A DNA stretch of 64,000 bases from Collinsella aerofaciens (GCF_005844325.1 NZ_SPFY01000010.1:1-64000); one strand, 5' to 3'; positions 42,816 through 50,364 are shown, numbered from the stretch's first letter. Notes: generated by a model not told the origin, from the letters alone. Numbers and translations: made by a program.

Positions 42816-44282
42816 ATGCGTATCTACAACAGCGCTACCCATAAAAAGGAAGAGCTCCAGCCCATCGAGTCCGGCAAGGTCCGCATGTACGTGTGCGGCC
42901 CCACGGTCTATGACAACATTCACATCGGCAATGCCCGCACGTTCATCAGCTTTGACGTGATTCGTCGCTGGCTCATCGCGAGCGGCTACGAGGTCACGTT
43001 TGCCCAGAACCTCACCGATGTCGATGACAAGATCATCAAGCGCGCCAACGAGCAGGGCCGCACTGCCGCCGAGGTCGCGACAGAGTTCTCCGACAAGTTC
43101 ATCGGCGTCATGCGCGCCGCCAACGTGCTCGATCCGGATGTGCGTCCTCGTGCCACCAAAGAGATCGGCCCCATGATCGCCATGATCAAGACGCTTATCG
43201 AGCAGGGCCACGCTTACGCCGCCGATAACGGCGATGTGTACTTTGCCGTGCGCAGCGATCCCAACTATGGTCAGGTCTCGGGCCGCAACATCGACGACCT
43301 TATGGTTGGCGCGCGCATCGAGGAGAACGAGGACAAGAACGATCCGCTCGACTTTGCCCTGTGGAAGGCCGCCAAGCCCGGCGAGCCCAGCTGGCCGAGT
43401 CCCTGGGGCGAGGGCCGTCCCGGTTGGCACACCGAGTGCGCCGCCATGGTGCACCGCTACCTGGGTACCCCGATCGACATCCACGGCGGTGGCTCCGACC
43501 TTGCCTTCCCGCATCACGAGAACGAGTGCGCCCAGGCCACCTGCGCCTGGCACCAGGGTTTCTCCAACACCTGGATGCACACGGGCATGCTGCTGGTCGA
43601 CGGCGAGAAGATGTCCAAGTCGCTCGGTAACTTCTTTACGCTGGCCGAGGTGCTCGAGCAGCACTCCGCTGCTGCCCTGCGCCTGCTGATGCTGCAGACG
43701 AGCTATCGCTCGCCGCTCGACTTTTCTTGGGAGCGCCTGGAGGGTGCCGAGAACTCGCTCACGCGTATCGCCGGTACGGTCGAGAACCTGCGCTGGGCCG
43801 CGAACCATGCGACGGCCGATGCCGATGCGGCTGCCGCCGAGGCGTTTGCCGCCAAGGCCGCTGAGACTCGTGCCGCCTTTAAGGAGTGCATGGACGACGA
43901 CTTTAACACCGCTGGTGCCATGGGTGTCGTCTTTGGCTTTGTGACCGAGTGCAACCAGTACCTGGAGCAGGCGGGCGACGCTGCCGACAAGGCCGCCGCG
44001 CTTGCCGCCGCCGACACGCTGGCCGAGCTGCTCGATACGCTTGGCGTTGAGCTCCCCGAGCCCAAGGTCGAGCTGCCGCTGGGTCTGCTAGGCGTTGCCG
44101 CCGGCCTGGTCGCCTACACGGGCGACGACGTGGACGAGGCCGCTGCCAAGATTCTCGAGGCCCGCGCCGAGGCCCGCGCCGCCAAGAACTGGGATCTGGC
44201 CGACGCCATCCGTGATCAGCTCAAGGACCTGGGCCTGACGATTGAAGATACCGCCGCCGGCACTCGTATCAAATCTCTCTAA
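42816..44282 (+). CDS. cysS: Cysteinyl-tRNA synthetase
   Basis: A class I synthetase of 488 residues. Zinc and signature motifs are visible: YVCGPTVYDNIHIGNARTF (HIGH variant with a zinc Cys), GWHTECAAM and HHENECAQ (zinc ligands), and EKMSKSLGN near residue 265. The C-terminal DALR-type helical domain is rich in Ala/Asp. It follows ispF by 3 nt. In Bacillus the same neighbourhood also holds cysE and a mini-RNase III gene, absent here. Confidence 0.96.
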   Translation: MRIYNSATHKKEELQPIESGKVRMYVCGPTVYDNIHIGNARTFISFDVIRRWLIASGYEVTFAQNLTDVDDKIIKRANEQGRTAAEVATEFSDKFIGVMRAANVLDPDVRPRATKEIGPMIAMIKTLIEQGHAYAADNGDVYFAVRSDPNYGQVSGRNIDDLMVGARIEENEDKNDPLDFALWKAAKPGEPSWPSPWGEGRPGWHTECAAMVHRYLGTPIDIHGGGSDLAFPHHENECAQATCAWHQGFSNTWMHTGMLLVDGEKMSKSLGNFFTLAEVLEQHSAAALRLLMLQTSYRSPLDFSWERLEGAENSLTRIAGTVENLRWAANHATADADAAAAEAFAAKAAETRAAFKECMDDDFNTAGAMGVVFGFVTECNQYLEQAGDAADKAAALAAADTLAELLDTLGVELPEPKVELPLGLLGVAAGLVAYTGDDVDEAAAKILEARAEARAAKNWDLADAIRDQLKDLGLTIEDTAAGTRIKSL

Positions 44283-44288
44283 TCCCCG

Positions 44289-44390
44289 CGGGTTTCCCAA
44301 GCACCCGACCTTGCCGTTCAAACCGTCGCTCGCGTACTCAAGTACGCGTCGCTCCTCTTTCACGGCAATCTCGGGCACTTGGAAAACCCG
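44289..44390. repeat. 102-nt cruciform-like repeat after cysS
   Basis: Outer arms CGGGTTTCCCAAG (44289-44301) and CTTGGAAAACCCG (44378-44390) pair with one mismatch. Middle arms (ACCCGACCTTGCCGT region and ACGGCAATCTCGGG region) continue the stem. The centre has its own hairpin, CGCGTACTCAAGTACGCG (44331-44348). It starts 6 nt after the cysS stop and is separate from the real terminator that follows. Confidence 0.8.
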
Positions 44391-44393
44391 TAC

Positions 44394-44430
44394 CGACCGC
44401 CCGAATTAATATTCATGGGCGGTCGTTTAT
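44394..44430 (+). terminator. cysS terminator
   Basis: CGACCGCCC pairs perfectly with GGGCGGTCG around a 14-nt AT-rich loop, followed by TTTATTTTG. Confidence 0.85.
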
Positions 44431-44468
44431 TTTGTTTCGTTTGATAGTTGTATTTAGGAGGTCACTTT

Positions 44469-45389
44469 ATGGCCGACAATCGCAAGCGTGCGCCGCGTGG
44501 AGGCAAGCAGGCTGCTTCTGGCTCGCGTCCGATTCGCCGCAACGACCGCGCTGCCGCTCCCAAGGGCCAGCGCGAGCGCTCCCAAGCCCAGGCTGCACGT
44601 CCGCAGCGAGATCGCAACCGCGACAACGTTCAGGCTCCCAAGGGCGAGTTTATCGAAGGTCGCCGTGCTGCCGCCGAGGCGCTACGCACTGGTTTTCCCA
44701 TCAAGTGTGCGCTCATTGCCGAGGGCGGGGAGCGCGATGCCGCCTTGTCGCGCCTGATCGATGACCTCAATGCCGCGGGCGTCCGCATTAAGTATGTGCC
44801 GCGCGCGCAGCTCGATGCGCTGTCGAGCCATGGCGCTCACCAGGGTATTGCGCTCGAGGTTGGCAACTTCCCCTATGCCGACGTCGCCGACATCCTCGGC
44901 CGCGCGGGTGACGGACCGGCGCTCGTCGTCGTGCTCGATCATGTGACCGACGACGGTAACTTTGGTGCCATTGTGCGCTCTGCCGAGGTCGTGGGCGCGG
45001 CGGGCGTCATCATTGCCAACAAGCGCGCCGCCGGCGTGACCGTTGGCAGCTACAAGACTTCTGCCGGTGCTGTCATGCACCTGCCTATCGCACAGGTTCC
45101 CAATATCGCCCGTGCGCTCGATGACCTCAAGGCCGCTGGCTTTTGGGTGGGCGGTGCCTCCGAGCACGCCGAGGGCAGCTGCTGGGATGCTCCCTTCGAG
45201 GGCCGCGTGGCGCTCGTCATGGGCTCCGAGGGCGACGGCATCTCGCGCCTGGTGCTTGAGAAATGCGACTTTTTGACCAAGCTTCCCCAGCGCGGCATGA
45301 CCGAGAGCCTCAATGTTGCCCAGGCGACAACGGCGCTGTGCTTTGAGTGGCTGCGCCGCAATGCCGGCGAGCTCATGGGGGAGGAGTAG
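44469..45389 (+). CDS. rlmB: 23S rRNA (guanosine-2'-O-)-methyltransferase, RlmB/TrmH family
   Basis: A 306-residue SPOUT methyltransferase. The first 60 residues are a basic, Lys/Arg/Gln-rich tail, followed by an L30e-like substrate-binding domain (EGRRAAAEALRTGFPIKCALIAE). The knotted catalytic domain has NFGAIVRSAEVVGAAGVII, VMGSEGDGISRLVLEKCD and SLNVAQATTALCFEWLR. Family members methylate a guanosine of 23S rRNA or tRNA; assignment to rlmB rests on this neighbourhood. AGGAGG at 44456-44461 selects the ATG at 44469. Confidence 0.88.
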   Translation: MADNRKRAPRGGKQAASGSRPIRRNDRAAAPKGQRERSQAQAARPQRDRNRDNVQAPKGEFIEGRRAAAEALRTGFPIKCALIAEGGERDAALSRLIDDLNAAGVRIKYVPRAQLDALSSHGAHQGIALEVGNFPYADVADILGRAGDGPALVVVLDHVTDDGNFGAIVRSAEVVGAAGVIIANKRAAGVTVGSYKTSAGAVMHLPIAQVPNIARALDDLKAAGFWVGGASEHAEGSCWDAPFEGRVALVMGSEGDGISRLVLEKCDFLTKLPQRGMTESLNVAQATTALCFEWLRRNAGELMGEE

Positions 45390-45392
45390 CGC

Positions 45393-46070
45393 ATGTCCAA
45401 GAAGAACCGCGCCAAGTCCAAGGCCAAGCGCTTTGGCGAGGGCTCGGCCAAGCCGATTGTTTCGGCTGCGACCTATGGCGTGGGCGGCAATGCGTTTGCG
45501 CAGGCTATCGCCGACCCAGTCTCGACGGTGCACTCCAACAAGCCCGAGCTGCTGGTGGTCGACGGTTACAACGTGATCCACTGCACGCCGCGCTACGAAA
45601 AGCTCGTGTACGACCATTCCGACGATCCGTATTCCAGCGACGTTCACGATATGGCGCGCACTGCCCTCATCAACGACGTTGCCGCGTTTGCCCAAGGCCG
45701 CTACGAGGCCGTAATCGTGTTTGACGGCGCGGGCAATATCTCCAGCGAGCGCCCCAATCTGCCGGCCCGTGGCGTGCGCATCGAGTTTTCGCCGACGGGC
45801 GTCTCTGCCGATACCGTGGTGCAGAAGCTCTGTATCGAGGCACGCGAGGAAGGCCGCGCGTGCTCCGTGGTATCGAGTGACGGCACGATCCAGGCCGTCG
45901 TCATGGGCAAGGGCGTTACGCGCATCTCGAGCCGTATGCTGGTGGACGAGATCAAACAGATCGATAACGACGTTCACGAGGCAGAGGAAGCTCCGCAGAT
46001 CAAGATGACCCTGGGCAGCCGCCTGAGCCCCGATGCCCTGGCCAAGCTCAAGGCCCTGCGCGGACGGTAG
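45393..46070 (+). CDS. NYN (YacP-like) endoribonuclease
   Basis: A 225-residue PIN/NYN-domain protein like B. subtilis YacP (Rae1), an RNase acting on ribosome-associated mRNA. The acidic active site is visible in LLVVDGYNVIHC near residue 55, VIVFDGAG near 110, SADTVVQKL, and VVSSDGTIQ near 170. An N-terminal Lys-rich tail of about 50 residues precedes the domain. It starts 3 nt after rlmB, the same pairing as rlmB-yacP in Bacillus. Confidence 0.85.
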   Translation: MSKKNRAKSKAKRFGEGSAKPIVSAATYGVGGNAFAQAIADPVSTVHSNKPELLVVDGYNVIHCTPRYEKLVYDHSDDPYSSDVHDMARTALINDVAAFAQGRYEAVIVFDGAGNISSERPNLPARGVRIEFSPTGVSADTVVQKLCIEAREEGRACSVVSSDGTIQAVVMGKGVTRISSRMLVDEIKQIDNDVHEAEEAPQIKMTLGSRLSPDALAKLKALRGR

Positions 46071-46097
46071 GGGAGCTGACGGCGCGACGCTGTCTCG

Positions 46098-47438
46098 CTA
46101 ACTCCATTCAGCGATGTCGATCATTCTACGGAGGCGCCATGTAAGCGCCTCTTTTAGATATGGCAGCCTTGCCGTGAGCGCGTCGTTTCTGGACAGAATC
46201 TCGATTGCCTCGTCAACGAAGCCTTCGAGTTTGTCGCCGTCAAACCAGCCCATGTCCTCGACGAGCAACATTTGTTTGGCGGGGCTTGAATGAAATTGTG
46301 CGCTGGTAAAACTGTGCTCTCCCGCCCTAAGCTCTTCTAGTGATATGTTGCACCAGAGTGATGAGCCCGAATCGAAGATGGGGGCTGGTCTGCAGGCTAG
46401 CGTGTTTACGTTTCGCACAAGGCCAAAGTTACGCCAATGGCGGTCATAGTTGGCGATGATGTCGTCGCACACGATCATGCGGTCAAGGGCGTCTTTTATA
46501 TCTGTCGCTCCAAGCTCTTCGCAGTTTGCTACATACCGTTCGTAATCGGTTAGTCGCTCGTCTGCATTTGCATGCTGGTTTACATAGAACGCAGGGACAT
46601 ACTCTTCTTCATCAGTTAAGAAGACATCGCATGTGCTCAGGGCGGAAGTGCCCGTGCCCTCGAGCGAGTAAGGCACATAATCGCAGGCGTTTAGGATGCG
46701 ACGGTGGAGCGCGGTCGCCACCAGCTCGTTATAAGGTTCCTGGTCCAGGTGCGCTCCTGCCTTATGCAGAATTCGACGTTCGCCCTCGCACGTCCAGTAC
46801 TTTTGAAGATTGCCGTCCGAGGTGTTATCGGGCTTTGCGGCAGCCGCTTTTCCCTCTGGGGCAAAGGGTGCAATGGACAGCGAGACGTCATCAAAGGCGT
46901 TATTGAAGAAGTTGATATCCTCCCAGGTGAGACCGGAACCTTGGGGCCTAATCCAATACTGGTCGGATAAGGAGAGGCCGAGATTTCGCTGGACGAGTTC
47001 ATCGGGAACATCGACTGCGGCTTCTGCAAGCAGGGAGGCTAGCCCAATGCGTGCGAGCGGGATACCGCGGCCGCGCCACCAGATGCGGAAGGAGTCTAGC
47101 GATATGGGGCTATTAGGGCCAAATACTCCAATAGGGGCGTGGGCGTAATCGATGTCGGCACCGATGTGGGTAAAGTCTTTTCGCGATGTACTGTAGACCA
47201 GCTGAGCGACTTCGTGCGTGCGATTCATGAGGGTGAACGCGATCTCGCTCTTACCGTGGCCGCGGCGGGGACGTCCCCCCGTTTTGGTCACGGAGCGGAG
47301 TCGCGTGTCGACGCTGTCTTTGTCGATGAGCCATACACCAGAAGCCTTGCGGGCCTCAAGTGCTCCGTTTTTTATGAGCTCCTGCACCCTGCGCGGAGTG
47401 ATGCCGAGCAGCTCGGCGGCTTCTTTGGTAGTAAGCAT
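46098..47438 (-). CDS. HTH-fused HipA-like kinase
   Basis: The 446-residue protein joins a DNA-binding and a kinase domain. Residues 1-55 form an excisionase/MerR-like helix-turn-helix (MLTTKEAAELLGITPRRVQE, then a VWLIDKDSV wing). Residues about 190-420 resemble the HipA C-terminal kinase: a KYWTCEGERRILHKAG strand with the ATP Lys, the catalytic loop ANYDRHWRNFG near residue 330 and metal-binding FDSGSSLW near 355. No separate antitoxin gene is present. The ATG at 47438 begins the helix-turn-helix; the frame above it runs through the operator. It is unrelated in length to the hipA at 37751 and could be a self-repressed kinase. Confidence 0.82.
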   Translation of the reverse strand: MLTTKEAAELLGITPRRVQELIKNGALEARKASGVWLIDKDSVDTRLRSVTKTGGRPRRGHGKSEIAFTLMNRTHEVAQLVYSTSRKDFTHIGADIDYAHAPIGVFGPNSPISLDSFRIWWRGRGIPLARIGLASLLAEAAVDVPDELVQRNLGLSLSDQYWIRPQGSGLTWEDINFFNNAFDDVSLSIAPFAPEGKAAAAKPDNTSDGNLQKYWTCEGERRILHKAGAHLDQEPYNELVATALHRRILNACDYVPYSLEGTGTSALSTCDVFLTDEEEYVPAFYVNQHANADERLTDYERYVANCEELGATDIKDALDRMIVCDDIIANYDRHWRNFGLVRNVNTLACRPAPIFDSGSSLWCNISLEELRAGEHSFTSAQFHSSPAKQMLLVEDMGWFDGDKLEGFVDEAIEILSRNDALTARLPYLKEALTWRLRRMIDIAEWS

Positions 47439-47448
47439 CGCGAAACCC

Positions 47449-47509
47449 TTCGCCAGAACGAATAGTTTTATATATAGCAATTGTAATTAAAACTATTCGT
47501 TCTGGCGAA
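47449..47509. promoter_or_regulatory. Large operator-like inverted repeat before the HTH-kinase gene
   Basis: Two perfect 22-nt arms (47449-47470 and 47488-47509, containing CGCCAGAACGAATAG and CTATTCGTTCTGGCG) flank a 17-nt AT-rich spacer with TATATA. The near arm ends 10 nt before the start codon, so binding would block transcription. The HTH domain of the same gene is the obvious candidate ligand. Confidence 0.85.
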
Positions 47510-47662
47510 TGGTTTTAAGATTGAGGGCGCACTGACAGAAATGAACGGGCCTGGTACGCGTTGTTGCTGGATTTTGCATATTTGTATAACGCCGTGCGGC
47601 CTGTTGCGCCCCGTCCGCAATTCCTTTATTCTTAACTCGCTTCGCGTGAAAGCGCCAAGTGT

Positions 47663-47737
47663 GCCAGTGTGGCGCAACGGTAGCGCAACTGATTTGTAAT
47701 CAGTGGGTTGCAGGTTCGATTCCTGTCACTGGCTCCA
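47663..47737 (+). tRNA. tRNA-Thr (anticodon TGT)
   Basis: A 75-nt cloverleaf: GCCAGTG pairs with CACTGGC, the anticodon stem ACTGA/TCAGT encloses TTTGTAA with anticodon TGT, the T-loop is TTCGATT and CCA is encoded. Confidence 0.96.
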
Positions 47738-47747
47738 TGAGAGTTTC

Positions 47748-47783
47748 GGGCTCTGTTTCCTTGTGGGACAGGGCCCGTTTCTA
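47748..47783 (+). terminator. Terminator of tRNA-Thr
   Basis: CGGGCTCTGT pairs with ACAGGGCCCG with one mismatch around a 10-nt loop, followed by TTTCTATTT. Confidence 0.75.
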
Positions 47784-47830
47784 TTTATGTCGATAAGTCA
47801 GCGTGTTTGGCGCCAACCAAGCTTCAGGTT

Positions 47831-48050
47831 TGTCTCGATCCGTAACACGAGTGGGCTGAAGACCCTCCTTATAGTTACAGATCGAAACATTGCCAAGGGA
47901 AGGCCGATAACATCTCGATCCGTAACACGAAGAGGCTGAAAACCGTTCTTACTGTTACAGAATGAGACGTAAGCGGGGGTTTCTGCGAAACATCTCGATC
48001 TGTAACAGATAGGGGAGGAATAACCCTCTTACTGTTACAGGTCGAGACAT
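47831..48050. repeat. Array of three 60-bp palindromic units, exact 80-bp period
   Basis: Units start at 47831, 47911 and 47991. Each opens with TCTCGATC(C/T)GTAACA and closes with (A/T)GTTACAG plus a GATCGAGACA-like tail, so each folds into a hairpin. The middle contains a second short stem that changes between units while keeping G-rich and C-rich sides (TGGG/CCC, AGG/CC, AGGGG/CCC). The 20-bp spacers (47891-47910 and 47971-47990) are unrelated. No open frame follows the pattern. Confidence 0.85.
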
Positions 48051-48078
48051 AGGCCGGGGCGAGGTTGGTCATCGTCAT

Positions 48079-48222
48079 CGAGCGTGGATTATCGGACACA
48101 CGAGCGTGGAAAATCTTCCGCCTAGTGAATGAGCGTGGATAATCTGCCACTTTGGATTCGATGGCACGGCAAAGTGGGAGATTATCCACGCTCGATTTCA
48201 AACGGAAGAAAATCCACGCTCG
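48079..48222. repeat. Nested palindrome of five GAGCGTGGATAATC-like motifs
   Basis: Three direct copies (48079-48093, 48101-48120, 48130-48154) and two inverted copies (48170-48194, 48203-48222). The third and fourth pair over 24 nt with one mismatch around a 15-nt loop; the second and fifth pair at 17 of 20 positions outside them. The inverted reading GATTATCCACG is one base away from a DnaA box. Confidence 0.85.
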
Positions 48223-48458
48223 ATTTTGCCTGGGAAGAGCAATCTTCTGTCTGGGCAGCCCCGATCTCGACCTATATATAGGTGCAAATAAGCTGGTATC
48301 GAAGGTCGATGCTGCAGATGTACTCCACCGTGACAAAGTGTTCCCTCGTGAAATGTCACAAGCGTAGCCAAATCCACCGTCCTTCATATCCAAACTCAAC
48401 AAAACCGCAGGTCACAGCTATATAGATACGCCCGGCACCGTGTATCTAGAGGTTTTCG
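48223..48458. other. Gene-free spacer with minor palindromes
   Basis: No gene is supported. Visible are the palindrome CCTATATATAGG (48271-48282), a GTGACA/TGTCAC hairpin at about 48329-48358, and a TAGATAC/GTATCTA hairpin at about 48423-48447 just before the tRNA promoter. Confidence 0.45.
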
Positions 48459-48488
48459 TTGACAGCCCCCAAGGTTGCATCGTATTAT
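48459..48488 (+). promoter_or_regulatory. Promoter of the tRNA-Tyr/Thr/Met-tuf cluster
   Basis: A perfect TTGACA (48459-48464) and TATTAT (48483-48488) with an 18-nt spacer. The preceding GAGGTTTTCG is nearly identical to the sequence before the rpmG promoter at 50281, suggesting a shared strong stable-RNA/ribosomal promoter design. Confidence 0.85.
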
Positions 48489-48550
48489 CTTTTTCGTTCG
48501 CGGGGGCGGCGGTCCAAAAGACCAAAGGACCTGCGGATACTTGAACGATT

Positions 48551-48632
48551 GGGAGTTTGCCCGAGTGGTTAATGGGGACGGGCTGTAAACCCGTTGGCTC
48601 TGCCTACATAGGTTCGAATCCTATAGCTCCCA
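48551..48632 (+). tRNA. tRNA-Tyr (anticodon GTA)
   Basis: An 82-nt tRNA with a long variable arm: GGGAGTT pairs with AGCTCCC with one wobble, the anticodon loop CTGTAAA reads GTA and the T-loop is TTCGAAT. The three following bases are CCC rather than CCA, so the CCA end must be added or repaired enzymatically, unlike its neighbours. Confidence 0.95.
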
Positions 48633-48642
48633 CCCGTCAAGT

Positions 48643-48718
48643 GCCTGTATAGCTCAGTCGGTAGAGCACTTCGTTGGTAACGAAGAGGTCACCAGTTCAA
48701 GTCTGGTTGCAGGCTCCA
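48643..48718 (+). tRNA. tRNA-Thr (anticodon GGT)
   Basis: A 76-nt cloverleaf: GCCTGTA pairs with TGCAGGC, the anticodon stem CTTCG/CGAAG encloses TTGGTAA with anticodon GGT, and CCA is encoded. Confidence 0.96.
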
Positions 48719-48721
48719 TCC

Positions 48722-48798
48722 GGCGGTGTAGCTCAGTTGGTTAGAGCACACGGTTCATACCCGTGGCGTCACTGGTTCGAATCCAGTCACCGCTACCA
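48722..48798 (+). tRNA. tRNA-Met (anticodon CAT)
   Basis: A 77-nt tRNA: GGCGGTG pairs with CACCGCT (first pair a wobble), the anticodon stem CACGG/CCGTG encloses TTCATAC with anticodon CAT, and CCA is encoded. Elongator Met is the likely type; a lysidine-modified Ile tRNA cannot be excluded by eye. Confidence 0.92.
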
Positions 48799-48809
48799 TA
48801 GGTAACACG

Positions 48810-48840
48810 GTGGCTTCTCAATAGTATGTTGAGAGGCCAC
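48810..48840 (+). promoter_or_regulatory. Hairpin in the tuf leader
   Basis: GTGGCTTCTCAA pairs with TTGAGAGGCCAC with one wobble around a 7-nt loop, 12 nt after tRNA-Met and 54 nt before tuf. No T-run follows. It may be a processing site between the tRNAs and tuf mRNA. Confidence 0.5.
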
Positions 48841-48894
48841 TATGGTATAAAGGCAAAGTCCCGTCCGGGGACGACCTGTTTAGAGGAGGGCTTT

Positions 48895-50085
48895 ATGGCC
48901 AAAGAGAAGTTTGAGCGCACTAAGCCGCATGTTAACATCGGCACCATTGGTCACGTCGACCACGGCAAGACCACGCTGACCGCTGCCATCACCAAGGTTC
49001 TCTCCGAGACCGAGGGCTGCAAGGCTGACTTCACTGCGTTCGAGAACATCGACAAGGCTCCCGAGGAGCGCGAGCGCGGCATTACGATCTCCGTCTCCCA
49101 CGTCGAGTACGAGACTGCTGCCCGTCACTACGCTCACGTTGACTGCCCGGGCCACGCTGACTACGTCAAGAACATGATCTCCGGTGCTGCTCAGATGGAC
49201 GGCGCTATCCTGGTCATCGCCGCTACCGACGGCCCCATGGCTCAGACCCGCGAGCACATCCTGCTCGCCCGTCAGGTCGGCGTTCCCTACATCGTCGTCT
49301 TCCTGAACAAGTGCGACATGGTCGACGATGACGAGCTCATCGACCTCGTCGAGATGGAGACCCGTGAGCTCCTCTCCGAGTACGATTTCCCCGGCGACGA
49401 CATTCCCGTCATCCGTGGTTCCGCTCTGGGCGCTCTCGAGGGCGACGCCAAGTGGATGGACGCTATCCGCGAGCTCATGAAGGCCGTCGACGAGTACATC
49501 CCGACGCCTGCTCGTAACAACGACCTCCCCTTCCTGATGGCCGTTGAGGACGTTATGACCATCTCCGGCCGTGGTACCGTTGCTACCGGCCGTGTCGAGC
49601 GCGGTGAGCTCAAGCTCAACGAGCCCGTCGAGATCGTCGGCATCAAGGATACCCAGAACACCGTCGTTACCGGTATCGAGATGTTCCGTAAGTCCATGGA
49701 CTTCTGCGAGGCTGGCGACAACGTCGGTCTGCTGCTCCGCGGCATCAAGCGCGAGGACATCGAGCGCGGCCAGGTTCTCTGCAAGCCCGGTTCGGTTACC
49801 CCGCACACCAAGTTCACCGGTGAGATCTACGTTCTGACCAAGGAGGAGGGCGGCCGTCACACCCCGTTCTTCGATGGTTATCGTCCTCAGTTCTACTTCC
49901 GTACCACCGACGTTACCGGTACGGTCAAGCTCCCCGAGGGCACCGAGATGGCTATGCCTGGTGACCACATCACCATCGAGGGCGACCTCATCCACCCGAT
50001 CGCCATGGAGGAGGGCCTGCGCTTCGCTATCCGCGAGGGTGGCCACACCGTCGGTTCGGGCATCGTCTCCACGATCATTGAGTAA
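48895..50085 (+). CDS. tuf: Elongation factor Tu
   Basis: EF-Tu delivers aminoacyl-tRNA to the ribosome. The 396 residues have all G motifs: [10 protein letters not shown] (P-loop), the switch region [18 protein letters not shown] and NKCDMVDD, then the two beta-barrel domains ending in [21 protein letters not shown] selects the ATG at 48895. The gene follows a Tyr-Thr-Met tRNA block, an arrangement like the tRNA-tufB operon of enterobacteria, here separated from the ribosomal-protein str operon. Confidence 0.98.
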   Translation: MAKEKFERTKPHVNIGTIGHVDHGKTTLTAAITKVLSETEGCKADFTAFENIDKAPEERERGITISVSHVEYETAARHYAHVDCPGHADYVKNMISGAAQMDGAILVIAATDGPMAQTREHILLARQVGVPYIVVFLNKCDMVDDDELIDLVEMETRELLSEYDFPGDDIPVIRGSALGALEGDAKWMDAIRELMKAVDEYIPTPARNNDLPFLMAVEDVMTISGRGTVATGRVERGELKLNEPVEIVGIKDTQNTVVTGIEMFRKSMDFCEAGDNVGLLLRGIKREDIERGQVLCKPGSVTPHTKFTGEIYVLTKEEGGRHTPFFDGYRPQFYFRTTDVTGTVKLPEGTEMAMPGDHITIEGDLIHPIAMEEGLRFAIREGGHTVGSGIVSTIIE

Positions 50086-50112
50086 ATTAGCTCTTTGATA
50101 TAGCTGACTTAG

Positions 50113-50148
50113 AGAACCCGGCACTTATATGGGTGCCGGGTTCTTTTC
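50113..50148 (+). terminator. tuf terminator
   Basis: AGAACCCGGCAC pairs perfectly with GTGCCGGGTTCT around an 8-nt loop, followed by TTTTC. Confidence 0.92.
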
Positions 50149-50289
50149 TGCAATGGATATTGAGCCGTTGCTGGTGTCGAGAGGATCGACAATGGTCCTG
50201 GATGCACCGTCGATTAGATCTCGATGGCTTCATTGATGTGTTCCAAATATGAATGGATCCACCGAGAACCAATTGACTCGAGGTTTTCA

Positions 50290-50319
50290 TTGACAGCACT
50301 TACGTGGAGCTGATAAAGT
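50290..50319 (+). promoter_or_regulatory. Promoter of rpmG-tRNA-Trp-secE-nusG
   Basis: TTGACA (50290-50295) and TAAAGT (50314-50319), spacer 18 nt, preceded by GAGGTTTTCA as at the tRNA-Tyr cluster promoter. The 50149-50289 stretch before it shows no gene. Confidence 0.75.
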
Positions 50320-50364
50320 AACAACTCGTGCCCGTACGGGGCGGAAATGAAAGGTTCAGGATAC

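Noticed and set aside
47831-48222. CRISPR array
   Set aside because: Only three units, each a 60-bp palindrome longer than the 20-bp spacer, the inner part varies between units, and no cas gene is present.
47831-48222. Retron-type msr/msd RNA
   Set aside because: Large hairpins are present but no reverse transcriptase gene lies in the window.
48079-48222. Chromosomal replication origin
   Set aside because: The motifs end in CACG, no AT-rich unwinding region adjoins, and neither dnaA, dnaN nor other origin genes are nearby.
48152-48367. 71-codon frame across the nested palindrome
   Set aside because: It runs through the repeat arms, has no ribosome site and encodes a composition typical of random translation.
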